A stretch of 64,000 nt of DNA from Pseudogymnoascus destructans (taxonomy: Eukaryota; Ascomycota; Leotiomycetes; Thelebolales; Thelebolaceae). The DNA is taken from assembly GCF_001641265.1 (NCBI RefSeq), contig NW_020167520.1, positions 1,984,001 to 2,048,000 on the forward strand, given 5' to 3'. Of this stretch, positions 52,880 through 64,000 are shown piece by piece (the stretch's first letter is position 1; the number at the start of each line of letters is the position of its first letter). The notes beneath the pieces were generated by a model. It saw nothing but the letters and a program-made list of their open reading frames with translations, was not told where the DNA came from and did not search any database. The position numbers were made by a program, and so were the translations under genes.

Positions 52880-53589
52880 TCAACATAGACATCCGGAAGA
52901 AATCTGTGACGCCGCATTGCCCAAGGTGATACCATTCGATTCCCGCTGTGTCTGCTCTACCAACCCCGGCGTGGAGACGATAGTATCAACGATTTCTACA
53001 AACGGCTTCCGCACATTCTCGCGGGTCTTCGAGCTGACCTCGCAGAACTGCGCGCCGTGGATAGACGCAAGTGCCTCCCCCTCCGAGGCGCTGACTTTTC
53101 TCGACACCTCTTTGTCCAGCTTGCTCCCGACCAAGTATGTAATCGTCCCGGGCATAGAGTTGTTCTGGACTTCTTCAAACCACCGACCCATGGACAGGAA
53201 GCTGTCCCGGTTGGAGATATCATACACTAGGATGACGCCGTGGGCACCGCGGTAATAGCTGTTCGAGAGGGTCCGGAATCGTTCTTGGCCCGCGGTATCG
53301 AGGAGGTTCAGGCGATACGAAGTGCCTCGCACCGACAGCTTCTTCACCTATCGATCAATCAGCCTTGTCGCTCTCACAGTGCTGAGGGTCCGCCCGCACC
53401 TTGAAGTCGACGCCGATAGTGGCCGTCGAGGATTCTGGGTCGAACTGGTCGTCGCAATATCTGATCAACACTCAAAGGCGGTTAGTCCACAGTCTGTAAC
53501 CATAAGTATTGGTCCATACGTGCTGATTTCCCGGCTCCAGAAGGGCCGATCATGAGCAGCTTGATGACCTTGAGGTTGTCGGTGTCCAT
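52880..53589 (-). CDS. Rab18-like small GTPase
   Basis: Membrane-traffic GTPase of 202 aa in three exons: 53589-53520, 53470-53400 and 53347-52880. The P-loop is GPSGAGKSALL, with Ser before Ala where many Rabs have DSGVGKS. The effector region ATIGVDFKVKKL, the switch II motif LLDTAGQERFRTLSNSYYRG and the final ETSAK-type motif (CEVSSKTRENVRK) are present. The G4 motif that normally reads NKxD is VGSKLDK, with Ser for Asn. It ends GCLC, a CXC-type geranylgeranylation signal. The family call (Rab18/Ypt-like) rests on overall remembered similarity. In animals Rab18 acts at ER and lipid droplets. The 3' neighbour is imo32, convergent, with only 160 bases between the stops. Confidence 0.88.
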
Positions 53590-53996
53590 CGTGATCGCTG
53601 TTGAGCCATTCATTCACTGTTGAAATGTCCCGGGCAAGGTAGCAAGCAACTGTAATATAAGAGAGACCGCTACCCGAGCCTTTACTTGGCGACGGGACGG
53701 TTGTTCTTTGTATGGCACTCTACATGTCTATAATCTACATCGTGGAGGGGAGACAGCGATAGCGGTTTTCGCTAAAATGTGTGGGCATGTGATTGGTATT
53801 TTGAGTGGCCACATCAAAGTTGAAGCGCAAAAAGCATCACGGAAAGCAATACGGTGGCAAGCGGAAGTTTTTGAAATTTATTTGATTTTGAATGACTCCC
53901 AAATGCCTGAGAGGTGATGCAAGTCACGCCATATGCCGAAAGCAAGACCTTTGCCCTAATGAACATGACCAATCAAAACCCCGCTAGTACAGCACT
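53590..53996. other. Intergenic region between the Rab gene and rps1
   Basis: About 400 bases with the Rab promoter and the rps1 3' end. No supported ORF. Confidence 0.45.
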
Positions 53997-55039
53997 TTAT
54001 ACCTGCTCCAGGACCGTCTCCTTGAACTCCCTCTCAACCTTTTGTCCCTGCTCATCCGTGTTTGACTCGCCGTGGAGGTTAAGAAGGGCGCCGAGGTCGA
54101 ACTTGGGTGCCTTCAGGAGCTTGACTTTGCGGATGTGAACCTGAGTCATGTTAATACTGTAATCTCCTCATAAAAAAAGACGGCAAGTCTCTGATACGTA
54201 CATTTTGGAGAGGGTAGATTCCCTGTGTAGCCTTCTCAATCTCGCGGCCGATAACCTCCGGGATGAGCTTGGCGGTAAGCTGGGTAAGGGTGCAGCTCGA
54301 GGCCTCGCGCTGGATGATCTCAGTCATCTTCCTGCGGATGGCTCTGATTTGCGAAGAAGCAGCGTAGGTGGTCTTCTTGATTTGGTTGGGGCGGCGCTTG
54401 GTGAAGGCGATCGCGAAGAGGCGGAGGAGGTAGTCATCGGTCGTCTTGACGGTGATGTTGGCCTCGATTAACGATTGCCACTTGCGGACCAGGGACCTCA
54501 GCTTGTCGGATGTGAAGTCGAGACCGTGGAAGTTCGTCAGGCAGTTCTTTCCCTGCACCTCATCGACACGGAGCTTGATCTTGCGGAAAGCGTGGTCCTC
54601 ATCCTTCTGGAGATCGGCCAAGGAGACCTCGACGATACGGCCCTTCAGGGAGTCGTTGGCGTTCTTGAGACCGGTAGTCCTGTTGACAAGAGTCTTGCCG
54701 ACACTGAAATCGATTGTTAGAATCTGTTATACACATTGTAATCGGGGTTGCCATACTCTCTAATCTGGAACGAGGTTGGTGCCTTTAAATCACTGTTAGC
54801 AAGATCCATCGACTCTGCGTCTTGAGCAATTTACCTTAATCTGGTACCAGTCCTTGCGGGTGAAGGGATCGATGGTTCTCTTCTTGATACCCTTCTTTCC
54901 CTTTGAGAGGCGCTTGTTCCTGCAGAGGTGTGTTAGAGACGCTCTAATTTGTGTGGTGTGCGCATTGATGCTCAGAAGTCGAGGCAAAATGAATTCGAAG
55001 TTTCGGGTTCCAGAGTAAGACTCACTTTCCGACAGCCAT
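53997..55039 (-). CDS. rps1: 40S ribosomal protein eS1 (Rps1/S3a)
   Basis: Cytosolic small-subunit ribosomal protein of 256 aa. Five exons: 55039-55026, 54919-54835, 54782-54757, 54703-54202 and 54140-53997. The start [20 protein letters not shown] is the expected one and is built from a 14-nt first exon joined to exon 2. Family segments are [97 protein letters not shown] and [20 protein letters not shown]. The small exons near the 5' end (14, 85 and 26 nt) are typical of fungal ribosomal-protein genes. The length equals yeast Rps1 within a residue or two. Confidence 0.97.
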
Positions 55040-55500
55040 GATTGCGATAAGTTACCTGATCGCGTTGACTGTTGAGTTGAACGTTTGTCGTAGGTTGGCG
55101 ATACTGACCAAATGGAAATATTGTCAAATTCAGATGTGTGTGTCGCGCTAGTGGGGCAAACTAACCGAAGCTTAGTCAGCGCATCGGTCCCTGCAAGGGC
55201 TACTATGGATTTCGGTGTGGAGCGGGGTTGTTCCCTTCCCTTTGTTCCGAATTTCGACCAACACAGCACAAAACAACACAACACAGCAAAAAACACACAA
55301 CAAAATCGAGAAACTGATGATTAAAATATGAAGATTTATTTGGTATTTGTTATGCCAGTTATGCCACTTCCTATGCCTTATGTGCGCCCCTCCATTCCCA
55401 TAATACCAGTCACTCACTCCATTCGCTATCCCTACCATCCCAACTACCCATGCACCGAACGCCAACGCAAGTCACTCCACCGCCCAAAACAACAAAACAA
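55040..55500. other. Region between rps1 and the small Ser-rich gene
   Basis: About 460 bases. It contains an ACAC-rich stretch (repeated CACAACA/CACAGC words at 55260-55310) in the rps1 promoter. No gene is supported. Confidence 0.4.
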
Positions 55501-55996
55501 TCAATTTCCGAATTCTTCACCGCCATCATCCGGGTCCTCGTGGAAGTCTTCGAAATTCGGGAAGCTGAAATATAGGCATTGTGCTTCAGGTTGTATGAGC
55601 TAAATCGTTCGAAACAAGACTGGCTCAGCCAGTATAGGTGGTGATGGGTAACTCACATGTGTATATGCTCTCCTTCTGTTCCTCCACCGAATTTGAGAAG
55701 CCGTGATCCGATACTGTTCGTCCTGGGCTCACAGAGCGGCGACAGCTATCTTGTGATGACGACAGGCTCACGGTGTCTGTCCTCGGTGGTGATGAAGAGG
55801 CAACCCGGCTGAGTATCGCTGTCGCCCTCGAGGATGGATGGAGGTAGGCAAGGTCGCTCCGGCAGGCGTTCGATGTGGCTAGGGAGGGTGCAGTCGCGGT
55901 GGAGCGCATCAACTTCGGTCGTCGACAGGTTGAAGTCCTCGATATTGCCCTCGATGCAGACTTGCCCTCTGATGAGATTGAGTGTGAGCTCGCCAT
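55501..55996 (-). CDS. Small Ser-rich acidic-tailed protein, unrecognised
   Basis: Proposed 140-aa protein in two exons, 55996-55657 and 55583-55501, joined across a 73-nt GTGAGT intron. I chose the acceptor CTGAAG because it keeps the frame into a protein-like end, FPNFEDFHEDPDDGGEEFGN followed by stop. The nearer TTTCAG acceptor shifts the frame into a longer unstructured reading. Exon 1 is Ser/Arg-rich (SASRAISRTSTCRRPKLMR, SCRRSVSPGRTVSDHGFS) with SP and TP sites, then SVEEQKESIY. I recognise no domain. The composition suggests a short disordered phosphoprotein. The frame is open for 54 codons upstream, so a start at 56158 is also possible. Confidence 0.45.
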
Positions 55997-56899
55997 TTCA
56001 GGTAACGTGCTACGGGCACTATGTGAGTAACAAAGATGTGAAGGTCGAAGCAGTGACGACTGTAGGTAGGTTGTAATTGTAATGTGTTCTTGTTGAGTGT
56101 TGTAAAAGTGTTTATTGTTGAATTCAAATACACTTTCCCAAATAGATTCCGGGTTCACAAGTCTGCCTATAAGCTATAATTATTTGTTTGGGGCTTGTGG
56201 AGTCTCCGCAGCTACTCTTCCCCATTTCGTCCCTACCATGGCCGCCACATGTCTCCAGTTTGATGGTCTAGTCATCCTGAGCGATGTGGTCCAATCTGTG
56301 TGGCTTCCATTCGGGGCTACTGCACAGCGTTCGTTAGACAGGGCGGCCGGGCTACATATGAATCTCTCGTTCCTCGCGACTATGGCCAGTAAATGGACAC
56401 AGGGCGGTTTGGGCATGGGGTCACGCCTTGATTAAGTCGGCCCAATGCTGCTCGCGTTGACCAAAAAGTCCGAAAAGAAAAGAGCCCATCGCCGCTTTCA
56501 GTTGTTTACAGTAACTGTAATTAAAGTGATGGCTCTTGATTATTCACACCTACAATTATCATAATTACCGCCTTTTGATCGAGCGAGTTTCTTAGAGATT
56601 CAATTACAGGTATCAATTCTCAAGCTATGCGCAGCCCATCTTCAGCACAACACCCATCGCGATCCATCAAGCCACCCCCCAATACATTTCCGGATGTTGC
56701 TCCACGCATCAAGTTTTGGGGGGGTTCTAACGTTGCTTCTTCCCTGTTCCCACTCGTGACTGGGATCACGTAATGGTGCTGTTGTTCCCCTTCTGGCAAT
56801 CCGCCCAATGTCACCCCATCCAGACCACCTTCCATGATCTTTTTAGTGATCGATGCTGTAACATAATTAATATCACGATTATACTACGACACGGGACGC
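55997..56899. other. Intergenic region before urc1 3' end
   Basis: About 900 bases. Short ORFs at 56115-56435 (+) and 56180-56416 (-) are mirror shadows without family features. No gene is supported. Confidence 0.45.
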
Positions 56900-59502
56900 T
56901 TACTCTTCCCAGGTTCTTCCTCGGACAGCTTCCAGTTCCTCACTCGTCATTCGATAGCCTGTCGTAAAGTACCCTATCCCACACCATCAATACGGATCGT
57001 CCAGATCAACAAGAAGAGCTGCACTCACCAGCCGTGATTTTCGCATCTATCTCCACTCGACCATCATCTGGAATCCACGATTCGGGCAGCTCTACTCGTT
57101 CGTGAATCGGTATACTACAAATCGTGTAAGCACGGGACTACTGTCAAAGGTGAGATATGTACCCTTGCCCAACGATTGCGTCGTGCTTCATGCTGCAAGA
57201 GAGTCAGCGCTTTGCAGCCAGAGATACATCCATTGGAGTAGACATACTCGCTCATACTCATCATTCGGTCGATCTTTGTTATGCCAAGCCAGTGAAGGAT
57301 GTCTGGCATCAGTGCTTGAAATCTCATGTCCTTCACCCCTGCTACATTTTCGGTCCTCTGGAAGTATTCAGATGCTCTATCGGCACTACGCTTTCTGGCA
57401 TTGTAAACGAGGTACTACAAGTTTAGAAAATATCAGTAATAGAGAAGGGCCATGGAAAATGTGAACTTACCTTTGTGACTTCCCCCAAAGCTCGTCCCTC
57501 TTTCCTAAAATATATAACAACGCCACTTCCTCCTTTCTGGGCTTCCTTTACAGCTTCTTCAATTCCAAATATTAAATATGGACGGCAAGTGCAAATATTA
57601 CTAGAGAATACGTCGCTTGAATTGCACTCGTCATGGATCCGAAGGGCGAGGCGTGCGTTGGCATCTGCCATTTTTGCCGGATCGCCGAAGCAATACACAG
57701 TTAGCCCACCTACTGTGCATAAGCATGATAACGCTGAGCTTATTGCTTTTACATACCTATTGGTGGTAAGAATACCTTGATATCCCCCCTCGTGATAAGC
57801 TACTGCCATTAGCTTGGATCTCAGCTATGGGCCATGCACAGCATGCTGCAAGTTTACCTCGGGGTAGCTTCCTCCCGTATGCTCAAAGAGTGAACGGCGC
57901 AAAGTACCTTCATCTGTAAGTAATCATTAGCATGGTATATTGATGGTGGTCTGGAGTTGTTACCTATTCCGAAACGCTTAGCAACTCCTGGGAGATACCA
58001 CACCTGCACCATGTCAGTACGCCGTACAGAGTCGGCATATAAAAATATCATACTGGTTCGACGGCAAATTTGGTAACTGCAAGCTCTCCCAGATCGTTCA
58101 AGCACACTTTTCCATCAGGAATACTTTAGGGGAGTTAATTGATCGACTCATCTATGACTAAGTATTGATTCGGCTTACAGTCTGCCCTCTCGAACGCTGG
58201 CTTCAAGCTCTGGAAGCTGGCAAGGTCAGTTAGCTGGACGTTGACATAGAGTGATCTTGGGAGAGGATAGGTTCATACATTCATCCGAGCTTTAGTAATG
58301 GCTACATATATCAGAGTTAATATACATTGGCATAAATCGCAGGGGCATCAATTACTAACCAATAGTTGGACGGATATCAACTGGGCAAGTTAGTAACAAT
58401 TCTCACGGAAGCAAGGCTGAATACGAACTATTCTCGGAATCCATGGTGTTTTTAAAAAGCCAGGGTGCCAAATGACCAAGAGGATCCAGAGAGACTATCT
58501 TCTCCTTGTCGGCCCATTGTGGAAAAGGACCAATGTTGGAAGCTGGCTCGGTGTTTGTGAAGTCGGGTCTGAATTCCATTAGCCATTGAAAATTCCGCTA
58601 TCATTTGCTGGATATCATTTTCTTGACGAGGGGAAAACGAATATACTGTAAAATATAACTTCAACCCCAGACAAGATGATTCGTTTGGTTGCGACACTGT
58701 TTGACAAGAAAACCTTATAGCTTACTTATGGTCAAGTTCTATCTCTTTGCTGGCTACGGCAAGAGCGTAGTACATCGAATATGATCCACCGTGTGCTGAT
58801 ATTCGTCAATGAAGTGTTTTCTGTATGTCGCATCAGGACGTGATATACCTCCTATGGCTATAATGATAACAACCGTTAGCATTGCATAACATGAGGGGTT
58901 CGTATAGTAACATACCATTACGCCTCCGAATTGTCGATTGCGATCTTGAAACAACGACTGGTCCCCTCGTTTGCGGATCTTTGTTGCCCCAGTCCATCGG
59001 CAGAGGGTTTATGCCACTTTGGCCAGGGTACGTGCTGGATATATTGTCAGCTTCAGCAACACGCGGGTCGGGACACCCCTTCAGGCACTTGTATAGGATG
59101 CCCGGGACGAGTTGACGACTGGATGGGGCGACGGGCAGGGCTAGGTTTAACCCACGTAAGAATGATCCGTGAAGTTGGAGTATGATGCAGATTCGAGGGC
59201 GATGCAGTGGAAGGCATATTGGAATGGTCAACGTCTTCTGCTGCCACAGTTAGAGACTCCGGTACCGCAACATCGTGGTCTTCTTTGTTATCTATGTGAG
59301 CCGTGGTGCTCGGGATGTCTTCTTGTTTGCTGCTGGAAACTGCTGCGGCATGTTCAACTTCCTTGATGCCAGCAAGGATATTTACGCGGCCGTTGATGGC
59401 ATCTACATTTGCCGCGAGCTGGGTCTGGTTGGCTGTCAATACCTTGAGGGCTTCCAGCACGTCTTTCATGAGAGCAGTTTGATCCGCCGCTGGTGCAGCC
59501 AT
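56900..59502 (-). CDS. urc1: Urc1, GTP cyclohydrolase II paralogue of uracil catabolism
   Basis: Member of the GTP cyclohydrolase II family in the fungal URC branch, not the riboflavin enzyme Rib1. About 17 exons over 2.6 kb, with introns mostly near 50 nt. Exon 1 is 59502-59156, and the stop is at 56902-56900. The N-terminal extension begins MAAPAADQTALMKDVLEALK (coiled-coil-like), then the Urc1-specific domain: TTYPGQSGINPLPMDWGNKD, PVVVSRSQSTIRRRNAIGAH, GGSYSMYYALAVASKEIELD, PDFTNTEPASNIGPFPQWAD and DPLGHLAPWLF. The GCH-II catalytic part carries the zinc cysteines (RIHDECNSSDVFSSNICTCR) and VIYFRKEGRALGEVTKYLVY, ending GYFTTGYRMTSEELEAVRG. In yeast relatives URC1 is needed to use uracil as nitrogen source. 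The interior splice sites are inferred by frame and similarity. Confidence 0.9.
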
Positions 59503-60514
59503 AGTTCGTGAGGCGGTGTTATATTCGCAAGGGTAATATAATCGTTGGAAGAGCGGCTGGTTGAATGAAGTCTTGAACTATCAAGCTCAGTCATGTACTT
59601 GTTCAAGAAAGCGCAGTTTGAGGCAATGTAATTGTAATGTATGTAAGGTCCAGATGTTGTATGATGTAGCAGTCACGGTGAGGACGCGAGGTGCGTCAGA
59701 TAGGTCACATAGCAGATGCGGGGTACTCTGGTACTCCCACTGGACTATGCCATTGATTGTGTAAGAACCAAGGGGTTTGTTTACAGGACGTGGATGTGAT
59801 GCTGTACTGTACCTCGTGAGCTCCTACCTACTCGACTCGTATATCCTCAAAACCCAAAACGCCGTGAACTGGCAAATGAGTTTGGCGATAAGAGGATAAG
59901 AGGATAAGAGGATAAGAGGATAAGAGGATAAGAGGATAAGAGGATAGGATAACAGGCCCTGTATCTTGCTGCGTCAGAAGGTGGAGCTAGAGTACTTGTG
60001 CGGTAAAGGCTATGTATGGGAATTTCGGAATAGATATGGATAGCGAACGGGGACACCAGCCAGCTCCTCATATCCTTACCAGCTATCAAATCAAAGCTTG
60101 ACTTCTACTCTAGATGAATATCATTTTCCGCTTCTTGAACCAAGATACATGGCGCCAACTGATTCATACTTCGTACTGCGGATATCGCATATCGCAGTAC
60201 GATCAACCATAATTCATGCACGGCACTCGGGATCAACGCCACTGGTGTGGTACCCAATCTTTTACCCCACATCCAACTCCCTGCGGATCCTTTTTTTTTA
60301 CCCACTTTCCCGCACTCTCTACGACCCTTTCCCTTTCCAAGCCTTATCGGACGCGCCAAGACAACCAGGCTCTGTTATCTTGAGCCGCCTTTTCTGCTGT
60401 TTGCCCCAAACCTCACTACTTCAGGAAAAGAGCCCTCCCTCTGGTAAAACTGCAAAACCCAACCAACACCCCCCCCCCGCCCATCTGCTCGAAAACACCA
60501 CACACCCACCAAAC
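59503..60514. other. Divergent region between urc1 and elf1
   Basis: About 1 kb with promoters of both genes. It contains an 8-bp tandem repeat (listed separately). Single-frame ORFs such as 60098-60586 overlap the elf1 start and are not supported. Confidence 0.5.
59887..59946 (+). repeat. 8-bp tandem repeat (GATAAGAG)x7
   Basis: Seven perfect copies of GATAAGAG plus a partial copy, in the urc1-elf1 divergent promoter. Each copy contains GATAA, the core of fungal GATA-factor sites, so the array presents seven or eight potential AreA/Gln3-type sites. This is inferred from the motif only. Confidence 0.92.
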
Positions 60515-61073
60515 ATGGTCAGGACCCCTCTCCCTCCAGCTGACCTCCAGCAAGCATGCAGTCTAGCATTCCAGCCGAATCTCTGACTGGCATGTAATAC
60601 AGGGCAAGCGAAAGAAGGCGGCCAAGGCCCCGACGAAGAAGAAGAACGAACCCCTGGCAACCACATTCCCGTGTCTCTTCTGCAATCATGAGAAGTCCGT
60701 GACCGCGAAGATCGACAAGAAGGCCGGAGTCGGCCACCTGTCGTGCAAAGTGTGCGATCAGTCGTTTTCATGCAGCATCAACTGTACGCAACCCTTCCCC
60801 CTTGGATGTTGCTTGATGGCGATGGCATATGCTGACCTATTGACGCCAGACCTTTCGCTGCCGGTTGACGTGTACTCCGAGTGGGTTGACGCGTGCGACA
60901 CCGTTGCGCAGGAGAACAAGGAAGCCAACGCGAGCCGTCCGAGGAATTTCGTGCCCCCAGGCCGAGCCGGAGAACCAGAGAGAGTTGATGATGACCTGGA
61001 TGACGAGGATGCTGATCGCCACAATGGATACGGAGGAGAGGGCATTGTCGATGACGACGAGGACGACTATTAA
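60515..61073 (+). CDS. elf1: Elf1 transcription elongation factor (zinc-ribbon)
   Basis: Small zinc-ribbon protein that associates with elongating RNA polymerase II and chromatin. Exons are 60515-60517, 60603-60783 and 60850-61073, giving 135 aa. The first coding exon consists only of the ATG, and exon 2 begins GKRKKAAKAPTKKKNEPL. The zinc ribbon has two CxxC pairs, TTFPCLFCNHEKS and HLSCKVCDQSFSC. The conserved tail YLSLPVDVYSEWVDACDTVA begins at the second junction, and the acidic C terminus (DDDLDDEDAD, VDDDEDDY) is typical of fungal Elf1. Intron 2 is 66 nt with no stop in frame, so an unspliced read-through is also open. The spliced form matches the family. Confidence 0.93.
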
Positions 61074-61422
61074 GAGGGCTATGGCATGTACACTGAGTGA
61101 GACCCGGGGGGTACAGGCGTCCACGTGTATGGGGAGAGAGATCAAAGGGCGTCCGGCGTATCAGGGCAAAAATAATCTAGCTTTAAGACTTTCGCCTTCA
61201 TCTTACTGTATTTCGATAGGCTTCTCGGGTTGCTCTCATCGACCCGAGGATATCTTAATTTGATTAGGAAGAGCAATCTACAACGAATTGATGGCTGTAC
61301 GATCCCTGGCACTGGCCTTTCGTTCACAATTGATATATACATGCTCCCCATCAGCCGGAATCTGTGACTGTCCCCTCTCAGTAACCAACGAAGCGGTCCT
61401 GCTCCCCTGTGCGGCGGCAACG

Positions 61423-62401
<979 letters not shown>

Positions 62402-63267
62402 AGAATAGATATCGGTGCGGTAATTTGAGTGACTTGGGGTTTCTTCCTTATATTGGAAGTTGGAAACGTGATATGCGAGGTTGGATCGTAGTCACGTATA
62501 CAGAGGCGGGGTCACTTCAGACGCAAATTAAGTGGTAGACGGATGGCCACTTTTTGCAAAACTGTTATCTTCAGGTCGCTGCGGGTGAGGAATGAAGGTT
62601 TATTTATATTGTATGTACAGTATGACGATTGCCCCGTCTGTCACGTTGGTTGATCGCTAGGGTTTGCTGATAGGCCCGCTCGCGTGAGATTCTAGCAAGT
62701 TTGATAGCTTCGAAAGTGAAGTTAATTTGATGGCCAGTATCCACATAAGTCCAGCATATTTTAGATAATCTATCCTGTGAATAGCACATCTCCCGGTTGA
62801 TATTCCATATATTCTGCCCCTGACCTCAAAGTATCGAGCTGCGGGGTTCTTTGGAAGAAGCGTTATTTAGCCTTAAATATGTGGCACCCATTGTTTGCGA
62901 CTTTAGCCGCATGCACGGACCACAGCGATTGTTGACCCCGTTGCGCGCTGCTGGGCCTTGTGGGGAAGGCTGAGCCAAAACTCAAGAAGCCGCCAAAGAC
63001 ATCCTCAAAGACACAGCACATCAAACGAACGTACATACGGGCCAACTTATCTGTGAGTCTGATGTGGGATTATCCAATTCTCACTATATCCTGGCCTTAA
63101 CTTATACGGAACAGTGACAGCTTTCGACGCGACCGGACTCCCGATACATCGTTCGCCATCGCATAATAGAGGGCTATTCTCATAAAGCAACGTGCTCGTG
63201 CTCATTGAGATGTTATACTTATGCTGATACATCTTTTGTGCTGGCTTCAGTAACACATGCAGGCAAG
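62402..63267. other. Intergenic region between the UPRT gene and the Wapl-like gene
   Basis: About 865 bases with the divergent promoters. No ORF with family features. A small upstream exon of the next gene cannot be excluded. Confidence 0.45.
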
Positions 63268-64000
63268 ATGGCAACTAACAACGACACCACCTCGCGGAAA
63301 AGGTCCTTTGCGACTTACGGCAAAGCGCGACGGCGGCCTGGACCTGACTACCTGGCGCCAGCCAAAGCGTTTAAAGACGACACCGGAGGCAACAGGAGTC
63401 GCCAGTACTCTGTTCCACGCAATACAGAGCCGACCGCAGAGACCTCTATCCAGGTTCAGCCCCCGCAAGCCAGACCTTCCCCAGTCACCGATGACCCCAA
63501 CGTTTTCGACTTTCCGAGCGACAGCGATAATGGCACCTCATGCCCAGACAAGAGAAAACGCATTGCGAAACAACCCCTGGCATCCCCCAAGAGGATAAAA
63601 AAAGAGCACGTTGAGGTCAAGAAGGCGGCGACAGCAGATACGAGCAATGGCCGCGCTCCCCATACAACCCCGAAACGCAACATCTCATCCAAAGCCCGCG
63701 CTCCAAAGTCTAGCATTGTGCGCCACAGAGAGACGCGGCCCAGTGGAGAAGAAATATCAAATCCGACGAACTTGGCTTCATTATCACATGTTACCTCTGG
63801 TGCAAAGCACGGCTTACTGGGTCGAGCAAAGGCAAAACCCGATACCACCATCCGTGGCGAACCACCTTCCACGACTGCCCCCAAGAAAGATAAAGGCCAA
63901 GGAACACAGCGACATAATACATATTCCCCAACAAATGACCGATCCCAATCAATTACCTCACGTCGGAATTCTCCGGTGCCAAAATCGCCGACTAGGGGCT
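63268..64000 (+). CDS. 5' part of a probable Wapl-like cohesin-release protein (runs off window)
   Basis: An uninterrupted frame from ATG at 63268 to the window end (244 codons, no stop). The protein is basic and Ser/Pro-rich: MATNNDTTSRKRSFATYGKA, RRRPGPDYLAPAKAFKDD, then DDPNVFDFPSDSDNGT, KRKRIAKQPLASPKRIKKEH and many RxS/SP sites. The 'R(K)xxxTYGKA' opening and the 'xFDxPSDsD' box resemble the N terminus of fungal Wapl/Rad61 proteins that I remember, where the conserved WAPL domain would lie beyond this window. Without that domain the call is tentative. Any nuclear disordered protein is possible. Confidence 0.55.
   Translation, partial: MATNNDTTSRKRSFATYGKARRRPGPDYLAPAKAFKDDTGGNRSRQYSVPRNTEPTAETSIQVQPPQARPSPVTDDPNVFDFPSDSDNGTSCPDKRKRIAKQPLASPKRIKKEHVEVKKAATADTSNGRAPHTTPKRNISSKARAPKSSIVRHRETRPSGEEISNPTNLASLSHVTSGAKHGLLGRAKAKPDTTIRGEPPSTTAPKKDKGQGTQRHNTYSPTNDRSQSITSRRNSPVPKSPTRG

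Noticed and set aside
56115..56435. 106-codon ORF between the small Ser-rich gene and urc1
   Set aside because: It is a mirror shadow of a minus-strand ORF, with no recognisable features and no splice context.
59887..59946. Regular repeat as a CRISPR array
   Set aside because: The units are contiguous 8-mers without spacers, in a fungal genome.

Overview
This 64 kb window is nuclear DNA of a filamentous ascomycete (Pezizomycotina, probably a eurotiomycete). The genes are densely packed on both strands and interrupted by short spliceosomal introns (mostly 45-70 nt, GTRNGT donors, CTAAC/CTGAC-like branch sites, YAG acceptors). The proteins are fungal versions of core eukaryotic genes: a Ste11/SteC MAPKKK with SAM domain, HapE of the CCAAT-binding complex, a fused GARS-AIRS enzyme, an Ale1-type MBOAT acyltransferase, a Mei2-like RNA-binding protein and the URC-type GTP cyclohydrolase II paralogue. 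I see no prophage, CRISPR array, bacterial operon, transposon or rRNA.

Layout. 0-7 kb: Sis1/Psi1-type Hsp40 (two apparent frameshifts in G runs), PLP synthase Pdx1, a small gamma-glutamylcyclotransferase-like protein, Ste11/SteC. 7.2-9.5 kb: long non-coding stretch with a possible decayed small gene. 9.5-21.3 kb: VPS18, ADE5,7, VPS45, a short ORF abutting VPS45, ALE1 and RCE1. 21.3-29.8 kb: a repeat-rich leader, a large Ser-rich protein with a C-terminal membrane hairpin, and the SUN protein Slp1. 30-37 kb: aminopeptidase P, FUN14-family protein, importin-13-like karyopherin. 37.9-46 kb: Mei2-like, SEC15, HapE. 46.8-52.7 kb: four consecutive plus-strand genes (FCF2, RSM10, MSW1, IMO32), three of them mitochondrial, each with a CACGTG box 95-162 bp before its start. 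52.9-56 kb: a Rab18-like GTPase, RPS1 and an unrecognised small Ser-rich protein. 56.9-62.4 kb: URC1 and a uracil phosphoribosyltransferase on the same strand, with ELF1 between them. 63.3 kb to the end: the 5' part of a probable cohesin-release (Wapl-like) protein.

Functional themes are endomembrane traffic (Vps18, Vps45, Sec15, Rab, Rce1 and Ale1 in the ER), mitochondrial function (RSM10, MSW1, IMO32, FUN14, a possible mitochondrial form of aminopeptidase P) and nucleotide metabolism (ADE5,7, UPRT, URC1). The most system-like feature is the URC1-UPRT neighbourhood, which fits the fungal uracil-catabolism (URC) pathway. The remaining points of interest are gene-structure or compositional: a GC-AG intron, an exon consisting only of the start codon, about 16 introns in URC1, abrupt C-ending to G-ending codon switches inside several genes, and minisatellites in leaders. 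Exon boundaries were worked out by hand from reading frame, splice signals and remembered family similarity. No alignment or RNA evidence was available.
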